64,000 nt of DNA from Certhia americana (taxonomy: Eukaryota > Chordata > Aves > Passeriformes > Certhiidae), in the NCBI GenBank assembly GCA_018697195.1, contig CM031858.1:128926593-128990592 (forward strand). The letters run 5' to 3'. Shown here piece by piece: positions 26,601 to 39,988 of this stretch (within the stretch, counting starts at the first letter, position 1; every line of letters begins with the position of its first letter). The position numbers and the translations under genes are program-made. The notes under the pieces were generated by a model, which worked only from the letters and a program-made list of their open reading frames with translations, had not been told where the DNA came from and searched no databases.

Positions 26601-29600
26601 TTGGCCTGTCCCTACAGCAGAACTGCCGAAATTTGCAGTACACTTGAAAGGTTACCAAAATACATTTTTCCTCCTTACTCCTCAGTTACTCCTCCAGGAG
26701 GTGATCAATACAAATTCCTTTCACTCTTCTATTTCCACATTTCTTTTGGTCTTTCTCAGCTCAGTATTGTCAACATGCAAAAACAACAGCAGAGCTTGTT
26801 ACAGTCTGCTTCCAAAGGGATGTCCATAAGGAATGAGAACCATATGAGCTATACTCTTAATAACTGTGTCCACTGCTGATGGTATTTCCTTTTGAACTTC
26901 AGAAAGATTTCCTGTCACCTTTGACTTACACTTTGTGCCTGTTTAAAAGCACAGTTACGTTGCAGGCATAGATCCAGAATATTTATCCACACTAATACCT
27001 AAATATCTGGCTAGATAATTTTAATAAATTCAGATGTGTGGGTCCTACCAGGTAATTTTTCCTCATGAAAATTTCACAAGATTACCAGATTCCAAGAGCA
27101 AGAAGAAGCAGAAATAAATCTACAACTCATTAAGCAACATCATGAAAAAGCTCAAGTAAGGCTCTAGCTTCATGCCATAAAAATTTGAGAAGGAAACTTT
27201 TAGAATTTGGATAGGGTCAGTGTCTACTTTAAGCCAGCTGTAGGAACGTTACTAACAAGTGGTGTGCTGCAGCACAGGGACAAAACCAAGAGGTCTATGA
27301 ACCTTCAGTTGAAGTGTCTCTTCTGAAATCCCAAGGTCTCCAGCAACTTGTTGTCTCCAGTTATCCTGCTAGTTAAAGCTCACAATGAGAGTCTTTCTCC
27401 ACACTCCACCTACAACTTGCAGTAAAGAAGAAATTACTAGTAGTGAAAAAATAAAACTAAAACAATAAAAAAAAAAACAGCAAAGAGAAAAATAAATTCA
27501 TCTTTGGAATACGGAAGCACAGCTCCATGAGCTGCCAGAGGAAGGAGGAGCACCAGCATTGAGCCTGACAATTCTGCTCTTCTACCAGCACACAAAGACC
27601 AGTCACAAAGCTACAGATCAAACAATAGTTTCAAAGCAGATTCGGTGAATCCCTTTAGGTGTTTGAAGCCCAATACTGATGAAATTTCCCCTGAAACACA
27701 ACACAGAAGCCAGTACCAGGGGCCACTCTGCGGTCCTCCACAGAGCATGGATCTGAAACACCTCAGACCAGGTGTCCAGAACAGTTAACTGATCCAGCAG
27801 AACAAAGAATCAGTATGCAAGCGGAAGTGTCCTTAGGAGATGAGACAGTCTATGCCCTTCTGTTTTAAAGCATGTGAAGTTTAGATCAAATTGCCAAGGG
27901 TTTGTCCAATATAGGATCTTCAATAATAAAAATATCACTACCTCTCTGAAAAAAGTTTTAATGTCTGACCATCATTATGGTGAAGAATTTTTTTTTCCTG
28001 GTATCTACTAGGGTTTTATCATGGTCTATTACTTGTGCCTTTTGCTTCTCATCTTTACCACTAGGCACCTTGAGAAGAATTTGGCTTCATCCATCTTCTC
28101 TACACCCTCCCATTAGGTAGTTGCAGACAACTCATGACAAAAAAGATTATATAAAGTTAATTATATTTAACTAGCAATTGCCTACAGCTCACCAAAAGGA
28201 AAATTCCTGCCTTTCAAGAGCCTCAATAACTTTGAGACATGGAATCCACAGCATTACTCTCTCCTCCAGAAAAGTTGTCCATATCCTCACCTTCAGAAGA
28301 CTGCCAAGTAGAACTGTCTGTGTAAGTACACTGGTCTGTGTAAGACACAGCTAGGCGAGATGGAAGAGAGAGCTTTGAAATTATTTTGCAAGATTTTGGA
28401 TTGGAAGCCTAACTCTGGAAGTGAAACACACGAATTCAAATCCTCCTTTCTGCTTGCTCACACTCAGGTCTGGAACATATTCCCTTAGCAGTGGGAAAAG
28501 CTACTGCCCATTAGCAGTTTATGGGAGTAATCTCCAACGCTCTTGTCATACCCAAGAACTGAACAAGAAATATGTTAGGAGAGAACATGGCTCAAGATCA
28601 ACAGCAGTAAAGGGAAAGCAGCTCCTGCACTGGTCCTGCTCTTCATCTGGTGACTCTCATGTACATGAGGCAGAAAGAACAAATGTACATCACAAAAATG
28701 CGACTCAGTGCAGAGACGGCTGAGCTGCTGGAGAGTTGAGCCAGTGAATATAGATAGAATGGTACAATGTGGCAAGGACTTCACCAGCTTCACAGAGGAA
28801 CTGCGTGAACATGGAGTTAGCATAGCAGGATATTGAAAGAAATAAGCCTTGCCAAGTGGGCCAATATGGCTAGACTGTGTGTGTGTCTAAGTGAAAATCC
28901 AAGCATGGCTGTGCCCTATGTTTTTCCCAATTTAATCTCTACTTGCCTCAGCATTGCTGGCTCTATGCTCCATTTTACACCACACACATTTCTGGGAACA
29001 AAAAGTAAGTCTACACTTGTGAAGAGACCAACATTTCTAAACATGCACTGGGCTTCCTCTGAGATTACCTACTAGATCCAACTGTGCAAACAATTCTAGA
29101 CACAGAAATGCTTCAACTCCAAAAAGATATTGAAGTGATCACAGCACTGGGCTGCTTAACCCTATCAATACTGAGGGAGACCCTGCCATGCACAGATGAA
29201 GTTTCACATGCTCAGGAAACTTTAGAATTGTAACAGTGACACACCTAGGAATGAGGAGAGTTAGAAGCACAGCACTTTGGATTTGGAAGGCAGCTACTGC
29301 TTCAAGTGCACAAGTTGTTTTGTGATCTGGAAGCAAAATACCAGGCTTCAGCTGATTTTTTGGTAGTGTTATCCTTGATGTACATGCTTGAAAGAAACAA
29401 GGATGAAGCAAATAAACAAGAACACTGGTAGAGGTATATGTAAATCTCCTGAAAAGGACCAGGTATCATGTCCTCTACTCGTATATGTATCAATTCTCTG
29501 TATGGGCTTCAAACTGGCATATCATATAATTTCATTTATGGAAAATTCAAGTTATCTTTTCAAATTGTATATACACAAATCACATTGATTTGCAAGCTAT

Positions 29601-29808
29601 GATGATTGTGCCTTATAGATATGTGAATGTGGAGTCCGAAACCTTCAAATCAAGGTGTGATTGGTGCTAAACACCCTGGTACTAAACACCAAGGAAGTAC
29701 CTGTCCTGAGAAACTAACTTGGCTGTTCTTCTTTAGCTAAGGGCCTGAGTTATAAAGCTTTCAATCTTCTCAGGAAAAGAGTGTTTGGGACCCTGATGAA
29801 ATAAATTT
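20676..29808 (-). other. Intron 1a between the LTR and the CA microsatellite
   Basis: AT-rich intron. It contains a purine-rich stretch (21478-21545), a C-rich pyrimidine stretch (21815-21855), the A/C tract near 23.8 kb and a poly(A) of about 16 at 25799-25814. I see no gene or known mobile element. Confidence 0.75.
23735..23875. repeat. A/C-rich low-complexity tract
   Basis: AAAAACCC, CAAACAAA and CCCCCCAAA-type units over about 140 bp. Frames on both strands (K/N/P-rich or F/G/L-rich) arise from it and are not genes. Confidence 0.85.
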
Positions 29809-29874
<66 letters not shown>

Positions 29875-29884
29875 NNNNNNNNNN

Positions 29885-29933
<49 letters not shown>
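29809..29933. repeat. Compound (TA)n(CA)n microsatellite with assembly gap
   Basis: A short TA run (about 29809-29828) passes into a long, uninterrupted CA run on both sides of a 10-N gap (29875-29884). The gap size is a placeholder, so the true repeat length is unknown. Such alternating purine-pyrimidine tracts can adopt Z-DNA. The open frame reading CVCVCV across it is meaningless. Confidence 0.97.
29875..29884. other. Assembly gap (10 N)
   Basis: Ten N lie inside the CA microsatellite. The real length is unknown. Confidence 0.99.
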
Positions 29934-29936
<3 letters not shown>

Positions 29937-32079
29937 TCATTCTGCATTCCTTGATGTGTTAGTTACTTTCCATGCATGTGTAGCATGAGGCAGTTGACAG
30001 CCCCATGGGTTGAAAATAAGAGCAATAATGTTATGCAGACTTTGGAATTTATTACTGCCATAAAAGACGAAGAAACTTTAATACTGTGAAAAGCAAGTCA
30101 TCACATGTCGCCTCCCAACCCTATCATACATATCCGAAGAACCCTGTGACCCACGGTTCTCTTAGGGAAAGAGATTTTCACTCGTAGCTGAATCCTGAAG
30201 ATAAAGTCATTATGTAGGATGATTGGAATAATGATGCAAAGTTAACACTCAGACTTAAGTATTTCCAGACACATTTTCCCTATTTGGCAGGAAACTTGTT
30301 TTGTAAGACACAGAGTCCTCCTAATATAACAGCGTAGCAACTGCAACTTAGAACAGAACAAGTCGGTTAATGGACTGTTAGGATACTTTTGCTGTGTAAC
30401 ACCATTTAGACGCATGTATTTAAAAAACAGGTGGATAATCCAAATGTTCAGTTACCAGGACACTAACAGTTATGTCCATGGCAATTTTGTTTCTGTTCTT
30501 TAAACAAATCATCACTTGCAAGCACTAATGTTAAAACCAGAAAGCCACTCTAGTACACAGTGGCTATAAATGCCAAATCAATTTTCAGCAGATAATAAAG
30601 TCCATGTTTTACAATCAGCAATACACTGTTTTACTACCCAAAATGTAAGCTAATAATATATAGCTCTGCTAAATGGAAAATGCAGATATGCTGTTAAGAA
30701 ATGGGCTGGCTGTGAGATGATGGATCATTTCTGCCGGGACCTTCTTAAAGCTATGTGCAAATGTTTTGAAAATATCACATGATGTGGCCATGTGTTAAAA
30801 ATTACAGCCAGTTAAGTTCTCTGCTAAGAAAAATATGTGGGCAATTTATGAAATGCACTCCAGGATGGAGATATCTTAAGTAAAACCAGATTTTGAAAAC
30901 AAACCCATTTTTTTTGAAACATGAACTTAGAAAAAAAAAAAAAATTTAGTTGCAGCCACATCTGGAGAGCAGAAGTAAAGAAAGGGTGGTCTGACCTAAT
31001 ACCAGGCCATCTTCTGAAAGAGAAGCATTATTTCTGGGCTACAATGACTGTGATCACTGATTGTCCTTTTAAGGAAACCATGCTGAATACTGCCATGGGC
31101 AATAATAAAGCATTTTGTAGGCCAACATCTGTTCTTTGAAAGTACTATAAAATGACTGATAGATTTGTAATGTTTCATAAATAAAGTCCGGAATAAACAG
31201 TGGAGAAAAAAAAAAGAAAAAAAGAAAAGAAACCAACCACCACATTCACAGTAATCAGAGAAACTGGTGTACGGTATTAGATTTGAACACTGTTCCCCCA
31301 GGAACAATTACTTAGAGATAAATGCTTCCTAGAGTTCGCTACACAGAATGACAAAATGGTTAACTTGGTTACAGCAAGCTGCATGTTAACGGGATTATCT
31401 TTCTAGAGACTTTTCTCGGAGTTGCAGCAGTGCCTTCACAGAAGTCTGAATGGCTTTTACAGCACTTCATTAGCCAGCCCTGCTGCTGCTGCTTTGCCCC
31501 GACAGGAGAACAAGTTGGTGAGTGCCCAGTCACAACTGTAACAGTACGAGCAATTCGTCTTTGAAGGGCGAATTCAGTTTGTGTGATTGTTATCACCACA
31601 CATAAACCAGAATCCGTCTTTAGTACTTCCTGTTCTTTCCCCAAAAGAAAGACTTCAGATGTCAGAATCACTAAAGGGATGGTTCTGAAATCGAGACTTC
31701 ACACATACACAAAAGACACTGACATAATATCAGATTACATAAAAATGCACATCCTTTTAATCTCCTGTACATAATGTGCTTACTTTGAAAATACAAAATC
31801 TGCCCCAGATGGCTAATAATGCCCATTTGAAAAAACACAACACCACAATATTAAAGGGCTAAAATATGCTGTGAACAGATTGAGAGGCAGTTCATCCTAG
31901 AGGAGAGTAAAAAAGTGCAGATGGGTGTCAAAAATAGCCAAGTGTCAGATCTGTTCAAGTATCTCCATTCTGGCACATGCTCCCAGTCACAGCTGTTAGT
32001 GTATTCTCTGTATCCAAGTGCAAGGTTTTCTAACACTCAGAGCTGACATTAAAACACACTTCTTGCTTGCTACTGCTTT
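29934..32079 (-). other. Intron 1a between the CA microsatellite and the octamer region
   Basis: AT-rich, mostly non-repetitive intron with a poly(A) at 30931-30944 and an A/G-rich stretch at 31203-31231. Nothing coding is supported. Confidence 0.7.
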
Positions 32080-32620
32080 AAGAGAATGTTGCAAATAAAA
32101 GATTTATTTAATGGTAAAGCTAAACGAGTATTGATAAGGGGATACATACTTGAGTGTGGCACATGGCATTTTGATTAAAGATGCATGAAATTTTAACCAG
32201 CAGGTAGATTTAAGTAATTTAAATGCCAAAAGCTTAATAGGTTTTCAAAAATGTCCACTCTAGACATTCCAATAGTTTGCCAATAGCCCCAAATAATGCA
32301 CACAATGATCAAAACTAATAAGATTGTGTCATTTTGGTACACCTAAATATCTTGCTAAAACACAGAAATAATAAACTGCACGAGAAGATGAGTTTCATAC
32401 AAACACAAGGGAAACATCAGTGGATGAAAATTATGCACAATGCAATTTTCCTAATTAATGAATTACCATGGTATTTCTAATGAAGACCACATTCCCAGGA
32501 ATGTAATGCATGCAAATCAAATTTGATGTTTAAAGGGTTAAATTGACCTTTCATAGTCCTCAGTTGTTATCTATGCAAATTAATTTGCCCATATTTCAAC
32601 CATATAAATCCTCTTAACCT
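32080..32620. promoter_or_regulatory. Candidate conserved non-coding element with two POU octamers
   Basis: AT-rich, repeat-free sequence 1.1-1.7 kb inside the intron downstream of exon 1a. Two perfect ATGCAAAT octamers occur on the plus strand at 32510-32517 and 32573-32580. The second runs into TAAT (ATGCAAATTAAT), a joint octamer and homeodomain motif. Word use (unbroken, non-repetitive, TAAT/ATTA-rich) is typical of developmental enhancers, which are common around RUNX1T1. Conservation itself is not visible from one sequence. Confidence 0.35.
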
Positions 32621-33755
32621 TGTGCTTTGAGCAAACAGAGCCCACTTTCTTGTTACAATCACAGGATCAGCAAACATACCAGCAGTAGGGTATGACCGTA
32701 TACAAAAATCCTAAAAGGAAAACATTCTTCCAACAACTGGCAATACCTACATGCAACTGTGGCTGCAGTAAACTGGGAGATACTGTTTCAAAACACCATC
32801 TGCGAGGTGTACAGACTCTCTGTGATCAAGCATAGCCTCTTCTGCCTGTCCTACCCAAATAATCCACAAGAACCAGCCAGCTGTAGGATCTCTAGCCTTG
32901 TCTTTTTTTTATCCAGAACACAAGCTGTTATAATCAGGCACATGGCTTTCTCCAGTCCTTACCAAAGGGGGAGAAAAACACAAACAAAACACATCAAATT
33001 CAACCTACTCAATCGTGGTCAAGCATCTCACAAAACCCCTCAGACGAATCACCCTGCATAGAAGCATTTTTACTGACAATAACACTTATTGATAAGACAA
33101 GTGATCATAAGATCCAAGGATAATATTTTCCTGAGAAAACTGACCTATTATAACTCCCAGCTCCACAGCAATTCATCTAATTCAGCAGATTTTTTATTGT
33201 TTTATTTTGAAGCAACGTTTTTACGTGATTTGCCTGGTGACAGTGAAGGGCTACGATTTAGGACAAGGCTGGAATAATCTGTTTTATAAATCTCTCTCAC
33301 TTCTCCAACATAAACAGCTTTTCACAGAGATAATTTCAGCTGATGGGTAAATGCTGTGAATGATCTCCCCCGATCAAATGTTTGCAGATTCAAGGTGCAG
33401 CTGACAGTCATGAAAGCTAGCCCGAAGCTGCGTTTCTCTTTTCTAAAAATGATCCCCCGTGCAGAGACCTGCACCCATAAAGCTGGTGACTTTCTGCTAT
33501 TTCTATCCCTTTTCATTGAAACATCCAGTCCTGCTGTAACTATCATCACTAGCAGTTCACTTGCACAAATTCCCCTCCCCCAAACACATACACAACAGAA
33601 TTAGCATCCGCGATCGCTCCGTACCGTATCAGTTTGCAAATCACCCTCTACATTAAAAGAGAAAAGAAAAAAAGAGAGAGGGAAAATATACTATCAAAAA
33701 AACGATTAGCGTTTCCTCATTTAGAACCGAAAGAGCTGCAATAATTTCGACTCAC

Positions 33756-33762
33756 CAGGCAT
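33756..33762 (-). CDS. RUNX1T1: RUNX1T1 exon 1a, coding part (Met-Pro-Asp start of the MTG8a form)
   Basis: This is only seven coding bases, ATGCCTG, followed directly by a strong donor GTGAGT (33755-33750). Joined to exon 2 they read M-P-D-R-T-E-K-H-S, which is the N-terminus of the shorter MTG8a isoform (577 residues in human). The start is supported by an in-frame upstream stop (TAA at 33819-33817), with no other in-frame ATG between. The 5' untranslated part must lie at higher coordinates (33763 upwards). I see no acceptor that would make this an internal exon, which fits its being a first exon with its own promoter. The 1a protein differs from the 1b protein only by lacking the 29-residue 1b leader and having Met-Pro before the shared Asp. 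Confidence 0.93.
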
Positions 33763-34060
33763 CCTTGGATAAAATATACCACACTGTAAATGGCTCTCTC
33801 CTAAAAGCAAGCTTATTTAGGGCTCAGTGCCTCCTGTTCTGGAATGAACAGAGAGAAGCGAGGAGGGCCATCAGAACTGGCTGTGGCAGCGTAGCTGGAG
33901 GCAGGATGCTGGGCGCGTGCGTTTGCCAGGCAAAGACAGATGGAGAGCTGACACTCTGTATTGCACTTGGAGCAGAAATGTGAATGATGACAGGAGCACA
34001 TGTGGCCTTGAACCCAGCCCTGTCTCTTCAGGCAGAACAATGACAGGGATGTGTGTGCAA
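33763..34060 (-). promoter_or_regulatory. Probable 5'UTR and proximal promoter of RUNX1T1 exon 1a
   Basis: This is sequence directly upstream of the 1a start codon on the gene strand. It is somewhat richer in G+C and CpG than the surrounding intron (for example 33895-33925). It includes the in-frame stop at 33819-33817, and a TAAATAA string at 33819-33813 that resembles a TATA box but lies rather close to the start codon. The transcription start cannot be fixed from sequence. An open frame of 75 codons on the minus strand here ends before the ATG, is not in its frame, and resembles no protein I recognise. Confidence 0.5.
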
Positions 34061-37000
34061 ATTATCACAACCCTGGCTCCCCTCAGCTGACTCTTTTTAC
34101 TCTACCTTTCACACCAAGTTCCAGATGACCAAAGAATAGAAACTAAAATGCAGAGTGATAAGCCAAACACTGAATTATTCATTCTTTCTTTTAAAGTTAA
34201 CCCTTTCCTCGGCTGACAACAATTAAAGAAAAAGCATCACTTTGAATCTGCTTTCCTCCAAATGTGGAAAAGAATTCATTCTTTATTTTAACAGCCATAA
34301 TTTTGCCCTCCATAAGACGATGTTTGTTTATTTAGCCAGAAATTCAAAACGTGCACAGGAACATACAAGAGAATCTCCCCACCTCCCACACTTATGTCAT
34401 TATTATTCCCCTTTACTATAGGGAATGGAGTATCAAAATCACTCCCTCTCTCAGATCCACAGTACTATGTGTAAAATAGAATACACTTAGAAAGCAGACC
34501 ACTTACATTTTACTATGGTGCTTTTAACCCCCTGGGATTCTTCCATTGATATGTTCCAAACATTTGCAGCTTACTCTCCTTTACCTTGCATAGTGATCCA
34601 TGGGGAATGAAAACAAAATCTTCCCTGTAAAGCTTTTTCAAAAGCTAAACAATCATGTCCTCCCGATTTCTGATTTTGTGAACCCCTTAAATGTTTATCC
34701 TTCACATGAATAAGGTATGCCTGGCTAGGCTCAATTCACTCTTCCCTATTAAGCTTTAATGGACACCATGATACATAAAACTACAAGTCTTTGTTATAGT
34801 GCTTTATCTAAAGCTGGCTATTTTCTTCTCAGCAGTCCCTCTTTAGTCCTTTGTAAAACATCTTTGCCTCTTAGAAGAAGCATACACTTGACTCGCATGC
34901 CTTCTGCAGCACATACAGCTTTGCACAAAATTCTAGGCACAAGAAAAAATATCGTCCTTTTAAAAACTCTCCTCCCATTCAGCACTTGCAAAGTGCTTTA
35001 GCAATGAGCCATTTCTCCAGCAACTAGCATGTAGTCCTGGTTCGGACTCTGCCTTTGCATTATATATTCAAACCTTTATGGAAAGCAACAATTCTCAGTC
35101 AGATCTTCTCAGTGTAAGGTCTGTCCTTGTGTACTCTTATTTATGCAACCCCTGATTTTGTGTTATGCCATCTACTGCCTCTATTATGCAGAAACAACTC
35201 TGCTTTTAGGCCTTCCTCTTCCTTCCTCTAGCTACCACAGAGCCTGATAAAGTTCTGTTTAGGAAAAGGACACACATGCAAAATTAAGCAGAAAATAATA
35301 GTCCCTCCTAATGTCTGGACTGAACTCATGAATATTTCTCACTTAAAGAAAATGAATCATTTAATTTACTGATATTTCTATAATATTTTTTTAAACACAA
35401 TCAAAGTGGCACCCTTAAGTTTCCCTTGAAGAGAAATTCCAAACACAGAACTGGCACATCCAAGACTATCAAGAAGAAAAGGAGCAGCTCTGCTGCCCCA
35501 ATAAACAGCCCAGCACTAACAACCTAATGTGTCTACTATTCAGGGCAGGTCTTTTCTTCATCTTCATCAGACATCTATCATAACAAAGTTCTCTAGAATG
35601 GATTTTTGAGTTTCAGAGAGCCCAAGAGAAACATGAAAACCAAAACATGAAAACATTTTCCTGACCACTTTCATGAAGGGGGAAAAGCAGAGGGGCAAAC
35701 GGAGAGAAGCAAGGGAAATGAAGACAAGTGAAGTCTGTGCCAAGAAGGCCTTTTAAGACTTTACTGTCCTTTTGGTTTTATTATTTGATGCACTATTTAA
35801 AACCAGTCAGTTAGTATTGTATTTGCTACGGTGTTTTTCTTTTGTAATGCTGTACTCTACATGAAAGGAAAAACATTTTCACAGTTGGAAATGCAACCTT
35901 TCATCAACATAGATGCAGCCTGAATCAGCTTCAGAGTAGAAAGTAACTTGTCAACGGTATGACGCATTTTAATAAAACCGAACAATATTCACTCTTAAAA
36001 GAAGGTCTTAATATCAGTACATTGTAAATCCACAGACCATGGCTCACGAAATTGAACTTCCATATGCTGTGCGATTATGCATCTTTTTTCTGTGTGTAAA
36101 AAGCCTTTTTAAGCTGTTATCTGACTACAGTAATTGCCACTTAAATTGATCCACGTCAACAAAACCTGGATCCCTGGAGATTCTCACCTAGAAGTCTGTT
36201 CATGGGAAGGGGCTAACAGAATGCCTGTGCATCTGAGACTACTTCAGCATTTTCTCAAGCAGCCAGCTGCATGAATAGTTTTCCCCTCTCATTATTTAAT
36301 ACACTGAGGCAGGCTGCAACCCATTTGGCAGTCCACCCTGAAGAAGAATCTGTGGAAATTTATTTGCTTTCCCCACCCTCATTTTTAATGCAGTCACCTA
36401 GACCTTGCCCTAGAAGTTTTTGCACCAGGTCTAAAATTTTAGCAGGCCAAGCAAAAGTGGACAGCCCATTCTGTAAAATGGTTTTATCCTCCACCAAGAA
36501 AGGAAAGACAGTGGTTTTAACAGAGAACTGTTCTGTTGCATTACAAGTCAGAGTACTGCCAAAATGAAAGGGATACAAAGAAAGTGAAAAACCCACAAGA
36601 CAATCTAGGGCCAGTTTCTTTATGGTGCACATGACATTTCACCATCCTGGGTGGGCACCAGCTCCTTCTTTGACAATCACTCAAAATGCTTTACAAAATA
36701 ATTTTAAATCATCCTCTAGGAGTCCTTAGTTTGAAAATGGGTAGAGAAGGCAAACCAGTCTCCATAGTCTTGTATTTGAAGGGGAAGAAAAAAGATTTTT
36801 ATGCGGTGGATGATATAAGGTAGCCAAGACATGGATCTGATGGAAAAGGGAAATTCCTAATGACCATCATTTAAAAGTACAGAGATTGCCTTTTGTGCAA
36901 GCCCAGCTTAATAACAGGGACTGGAAGTCCACTGAAACACATCTGTAGTTAATGAAAGCTCTCTATTAACAGTGAAGGAAGAATTTAACTCAAAGCTTTT

Positions 37001-37269
37001 CTGTAGGACTTCTCAACTTCCCGCTCTACTTACAGCAGACTGTTGTGATACATTGTGACTTCACACAGTGGGTATTAAGTGAGTTAATTCAAAGGAGCTG
37101 AAACCTCATTGATCCTAATTGAAAGCAATACACCCAACCAAATAGTTTTCTACCCCATCTGCTCTGGCCTGCCACCAGCTATTCAATACAAGAGAATTAA
37201 TAGTTTCAGATATTCTAACAGACCCAATAAAAGCACTCATTTAAGCAGGACTGCATTAACAAAGTGAAA
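34061..37269 (-). other. Intron 1b immediately upstream of the exon 1a promoter
   Basis: AT-rich, non-repetitive sequence with no recognised gene. Parts (for example 35790-36010) have the texture of non-coding conserved DNA, but this is only an impression. Confidence 0.65.
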
Positions 37270-37790
37270 AACCAAGGGCAAAATGGGTTCAAATGGAGCA
37301 TTTTACTCCTAGTTGGCTTTAACAAAGCTGAATAATGCTTATTCTGACTTTTTATGTGCAAGACTTGATAAACTGAATGAGGAGGCACTCAATGATCAGT
37401 CAACGAGCATTGATGAATGGTCATTAGGACCCCCCCAATCTCAGGGAAGGCCATTCCACAAAGTGGCACACCAGCTTGAAAGGGCGGACTCACTAATGTC
37501 CAGATTTCCCCGCTTGCTTGTTCCACTTTCACTTTCAGACCACTGGCCACCAAATGAGGCTGACATATTGGAAAATAATCTTTTATGGGCGAGTGGTAAA
37601 TAAAAATGGAGGCATTAGCTGGGCTTTCAAATTCAAATCTACTAGTTTTGTCAGCCCCAAAACGTTTTGATTTTCCACCCAGCTGGAAGCTATTAGTGTT
37701 TTCTTAAGGCATCCCACTGACAGGGCAAACCCACCTAATGTGTGAGCTGTGGAGCTGATGCAGGGGACAGAGGACAACCACTTCTGGATG
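37270..37790. promoter_or_regulatory. Candidate conserved non-coding element
   Basis: About 500 bp of complex, repeat-free sequence lie 3.5 kb upstream of exon 1a, with balanced composition and several homeodomain-like ATTA/TAAT words. It contains a 96-codon plus-strand frame (37313-37603) that has no recognised domain and no clear splice context. I think an enhancer is likelier than an exon. Confidence 0.3.
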
Positions 37791-39239
37791 CTTTCTTAAC
37801 TTTATTCAGTTGACTGTCCAACCACAGTACAGTAAAGGCAACACCTTCAGGAGAAGCCCACTAATTTCTTGCTATCCAAGTATCTCTGATTGCCTGGTGC
37901 AATGGCAGCCCACCTAAGCCTGTAATGGGGTCCTCGGTGCAACTTCTTCCGTGACATTGTACCTAGCCTCCCTTGGTTTTACTGCATTACCACAAAAAGC
38001 TCAAGCTACCCAAGGAAGACACTTCTCTATAAACTTCTAATTCTTTGCTTGGAAATGGAATTTAAATATTCCAATAAGATTATATGCTTATCTGTTAACA
38101 GCAGCTCTTTATGCATGCAATATAAAACACTTGCCAGATAACACTAAACATTTCCCTAAGCATTTCCTTATTGGCAAGGCTTTCTGGACTTCCGAAGACA
38201 AATGAAACATTTAAAATACACTGCTCTGTGAAACATGGAGATTACCTACACAAATCATACACTGAGCAGTTGAAAGGTAGTCACCAAGATGGCAAGAAAA
38301 TATTCTTCATTGTCTAAGACAAACTGTTCCCGATGTTACCTCGAGTACTGGATTAAGTTCATTGGAACTAAGAAAGCATTCATGTCTTTTCAGTTAAGAA
38401 AACTTGTAAGTTATATCCATATTTCAACAATACTCCAAAGAGTATTTGAAATCATCTCTTAAGAAAAGGCAGCCTTGACAGTGCATTAGACTTAACAAGC
38501 TAGATTGCCTAATACTTTTTGATCAAAAAAAAAGCCCAAACAAAAATTATTTCTTGTTGAACACACAGAAATTCCAGTGACATTTTGGGTGCATTTCAGG
38601 TTTTAAAACAATGAAAATATACATTCAGACCTATTTGAAACAATAGTTCCACAAAAAAATTAACTGACTCAGAATGGGAGGGACAACAGCTCTCTATATA
38701 CATTTTAGTAAGAACACTCACATGGACAAACTCACATATACGTGTACCTGTCTTGGGGTCTATCTTTCACTAGATCTAGGCTAAACAAGTTTTGCCTCGC
38801 ATTTTTATTAAATACTGTATTTTCTATAATGTGGGTAAAGTAAATTAGAATTGACTGCTAATTTCTATCATCATTTGACTTCAAAGAAAATTACCACGCC
38901 ATCTGTGCATAGACACCACTCATGCACTTTAGAAAATTTGATATTGATTTGAAAATATTTCTGAAAGAAAATACCAATGATGCTGTCTCATTAACAGAGA
39001 AAGAACACATTCAGTGTGACCTGGAGAAGCCTGGAAAAGAGTATCTGCTCCTGCTGAACTATGGCCATATTTTAAGATACAAAAAGAAGGGGAAAGGGGG
39101 GGAAGGGGGAGCGGTGAAGGAAAAAAGGGTTTCAAGCTATCACTTGCTTTTTGACTTGAAGCTCAGGGTGTTTGTTCATTTAACATGGGTAGGGAAACTC
39201 CTCCTGCTGTAGTATATTAACCCAAGTTTTGACCTCTAA

Positions 39240-39790
39240 TCGATGTCTTTTCAATGTATAGGATCTTCATAATAAAGATAATGTAGAGCATATTTGTGTG
39301 AAAGCGTATCTACCACTAGCCATAAATTTGAGCCTTGCATTTTTCGCTGTAACGTGTCAATATTTGTGACACTAACTAAACATATTTTATTCATTTGACA
39401 AGGATTGTTACATTATATTGAAAACTTTTGTTTCAATGTCACCACCTCCCTGTTTTGACTGATGGCGAGTTAGTTTTGTTAAAATGCACGGGGTGATAGC
39501 GTATGCTCCAGTGAACTTTCCCTCCTCTCAGCACCAGAGACAAAAACCTGCAGCTCTGCTCTGTGCTGGCAGCCATCTGGCCAGCTTTCTATCAATGCCT
39601 GCCCCACACCACACTACAGGCAAAATTTCAGGGCTCTAGAGCTCTGTGGAGCTATTCATGACATACCAATTTCACATTTTCTGCTTGTACGCTTGCAACA
39701 ATAAATGCTAATGAGGACTATGAATGACATTTTTAAAGACAATAAAAAGGTCTCCAAATCCCTTGCATATGGAGACACTATTTTCTAAAC
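39240..39790. promoter_or_regulatory. Candidate conserved non-coding element
   Basis: AT-rich but non-repetitive sequence in the intron between exons 1b and 1a, with GATA-type (AGATAA at 39277-39282) and homeodomain-type words, and a CATTAG-free but ATTCATTTG/AATGAC-rich texture. Judged only on texture. Confidence 0.22.
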
Positions 39791-39969
39791 TTCACCTTCT
39801 GTTAGGGAGCCATTACACTCTAAAGGAAAAAAATAACCTAAGGAGAACAATGAGATGATCAAAGCATAACCGAGTCCTTAAGAATTCCAAAGAAAACAAT
39901 GTTTGCAAAGCTAGCTTAATGACAGACAGATTTTATGCTGATGTACAGCACTAACACTTCAGCATAATA

Positions 39970-39988
39970 ACTTTTTTTTTTTTTTTTA
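39970..39988. repeat. Poly(T) tract
   Basis: A homopolymer in the intron between exons 1b and 1a, followed about 40 bp later by a purine-rich G/A stretch (40026-40053). Confidence 0.9.

Noticed and set aside
29750..29947. Cys-Val repeat protein on the minus strand
   Set aside because: A translation of the CA/TA microsatellite across a gap.
33813..34040. 75-codon minus-strand frame just upstream of exon 1a, considered as an N-terminal extension
   Set aside because: It ends at a TAA before the exon 1a start codon and is in another frame. The frame of the start codon also has its own upstream stop.
37313..37603. 96-codon plus-strand frame considered as a gene
   Set aside because: No known domain and no splice context. 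Kept only as part of a candidate non-coding element.
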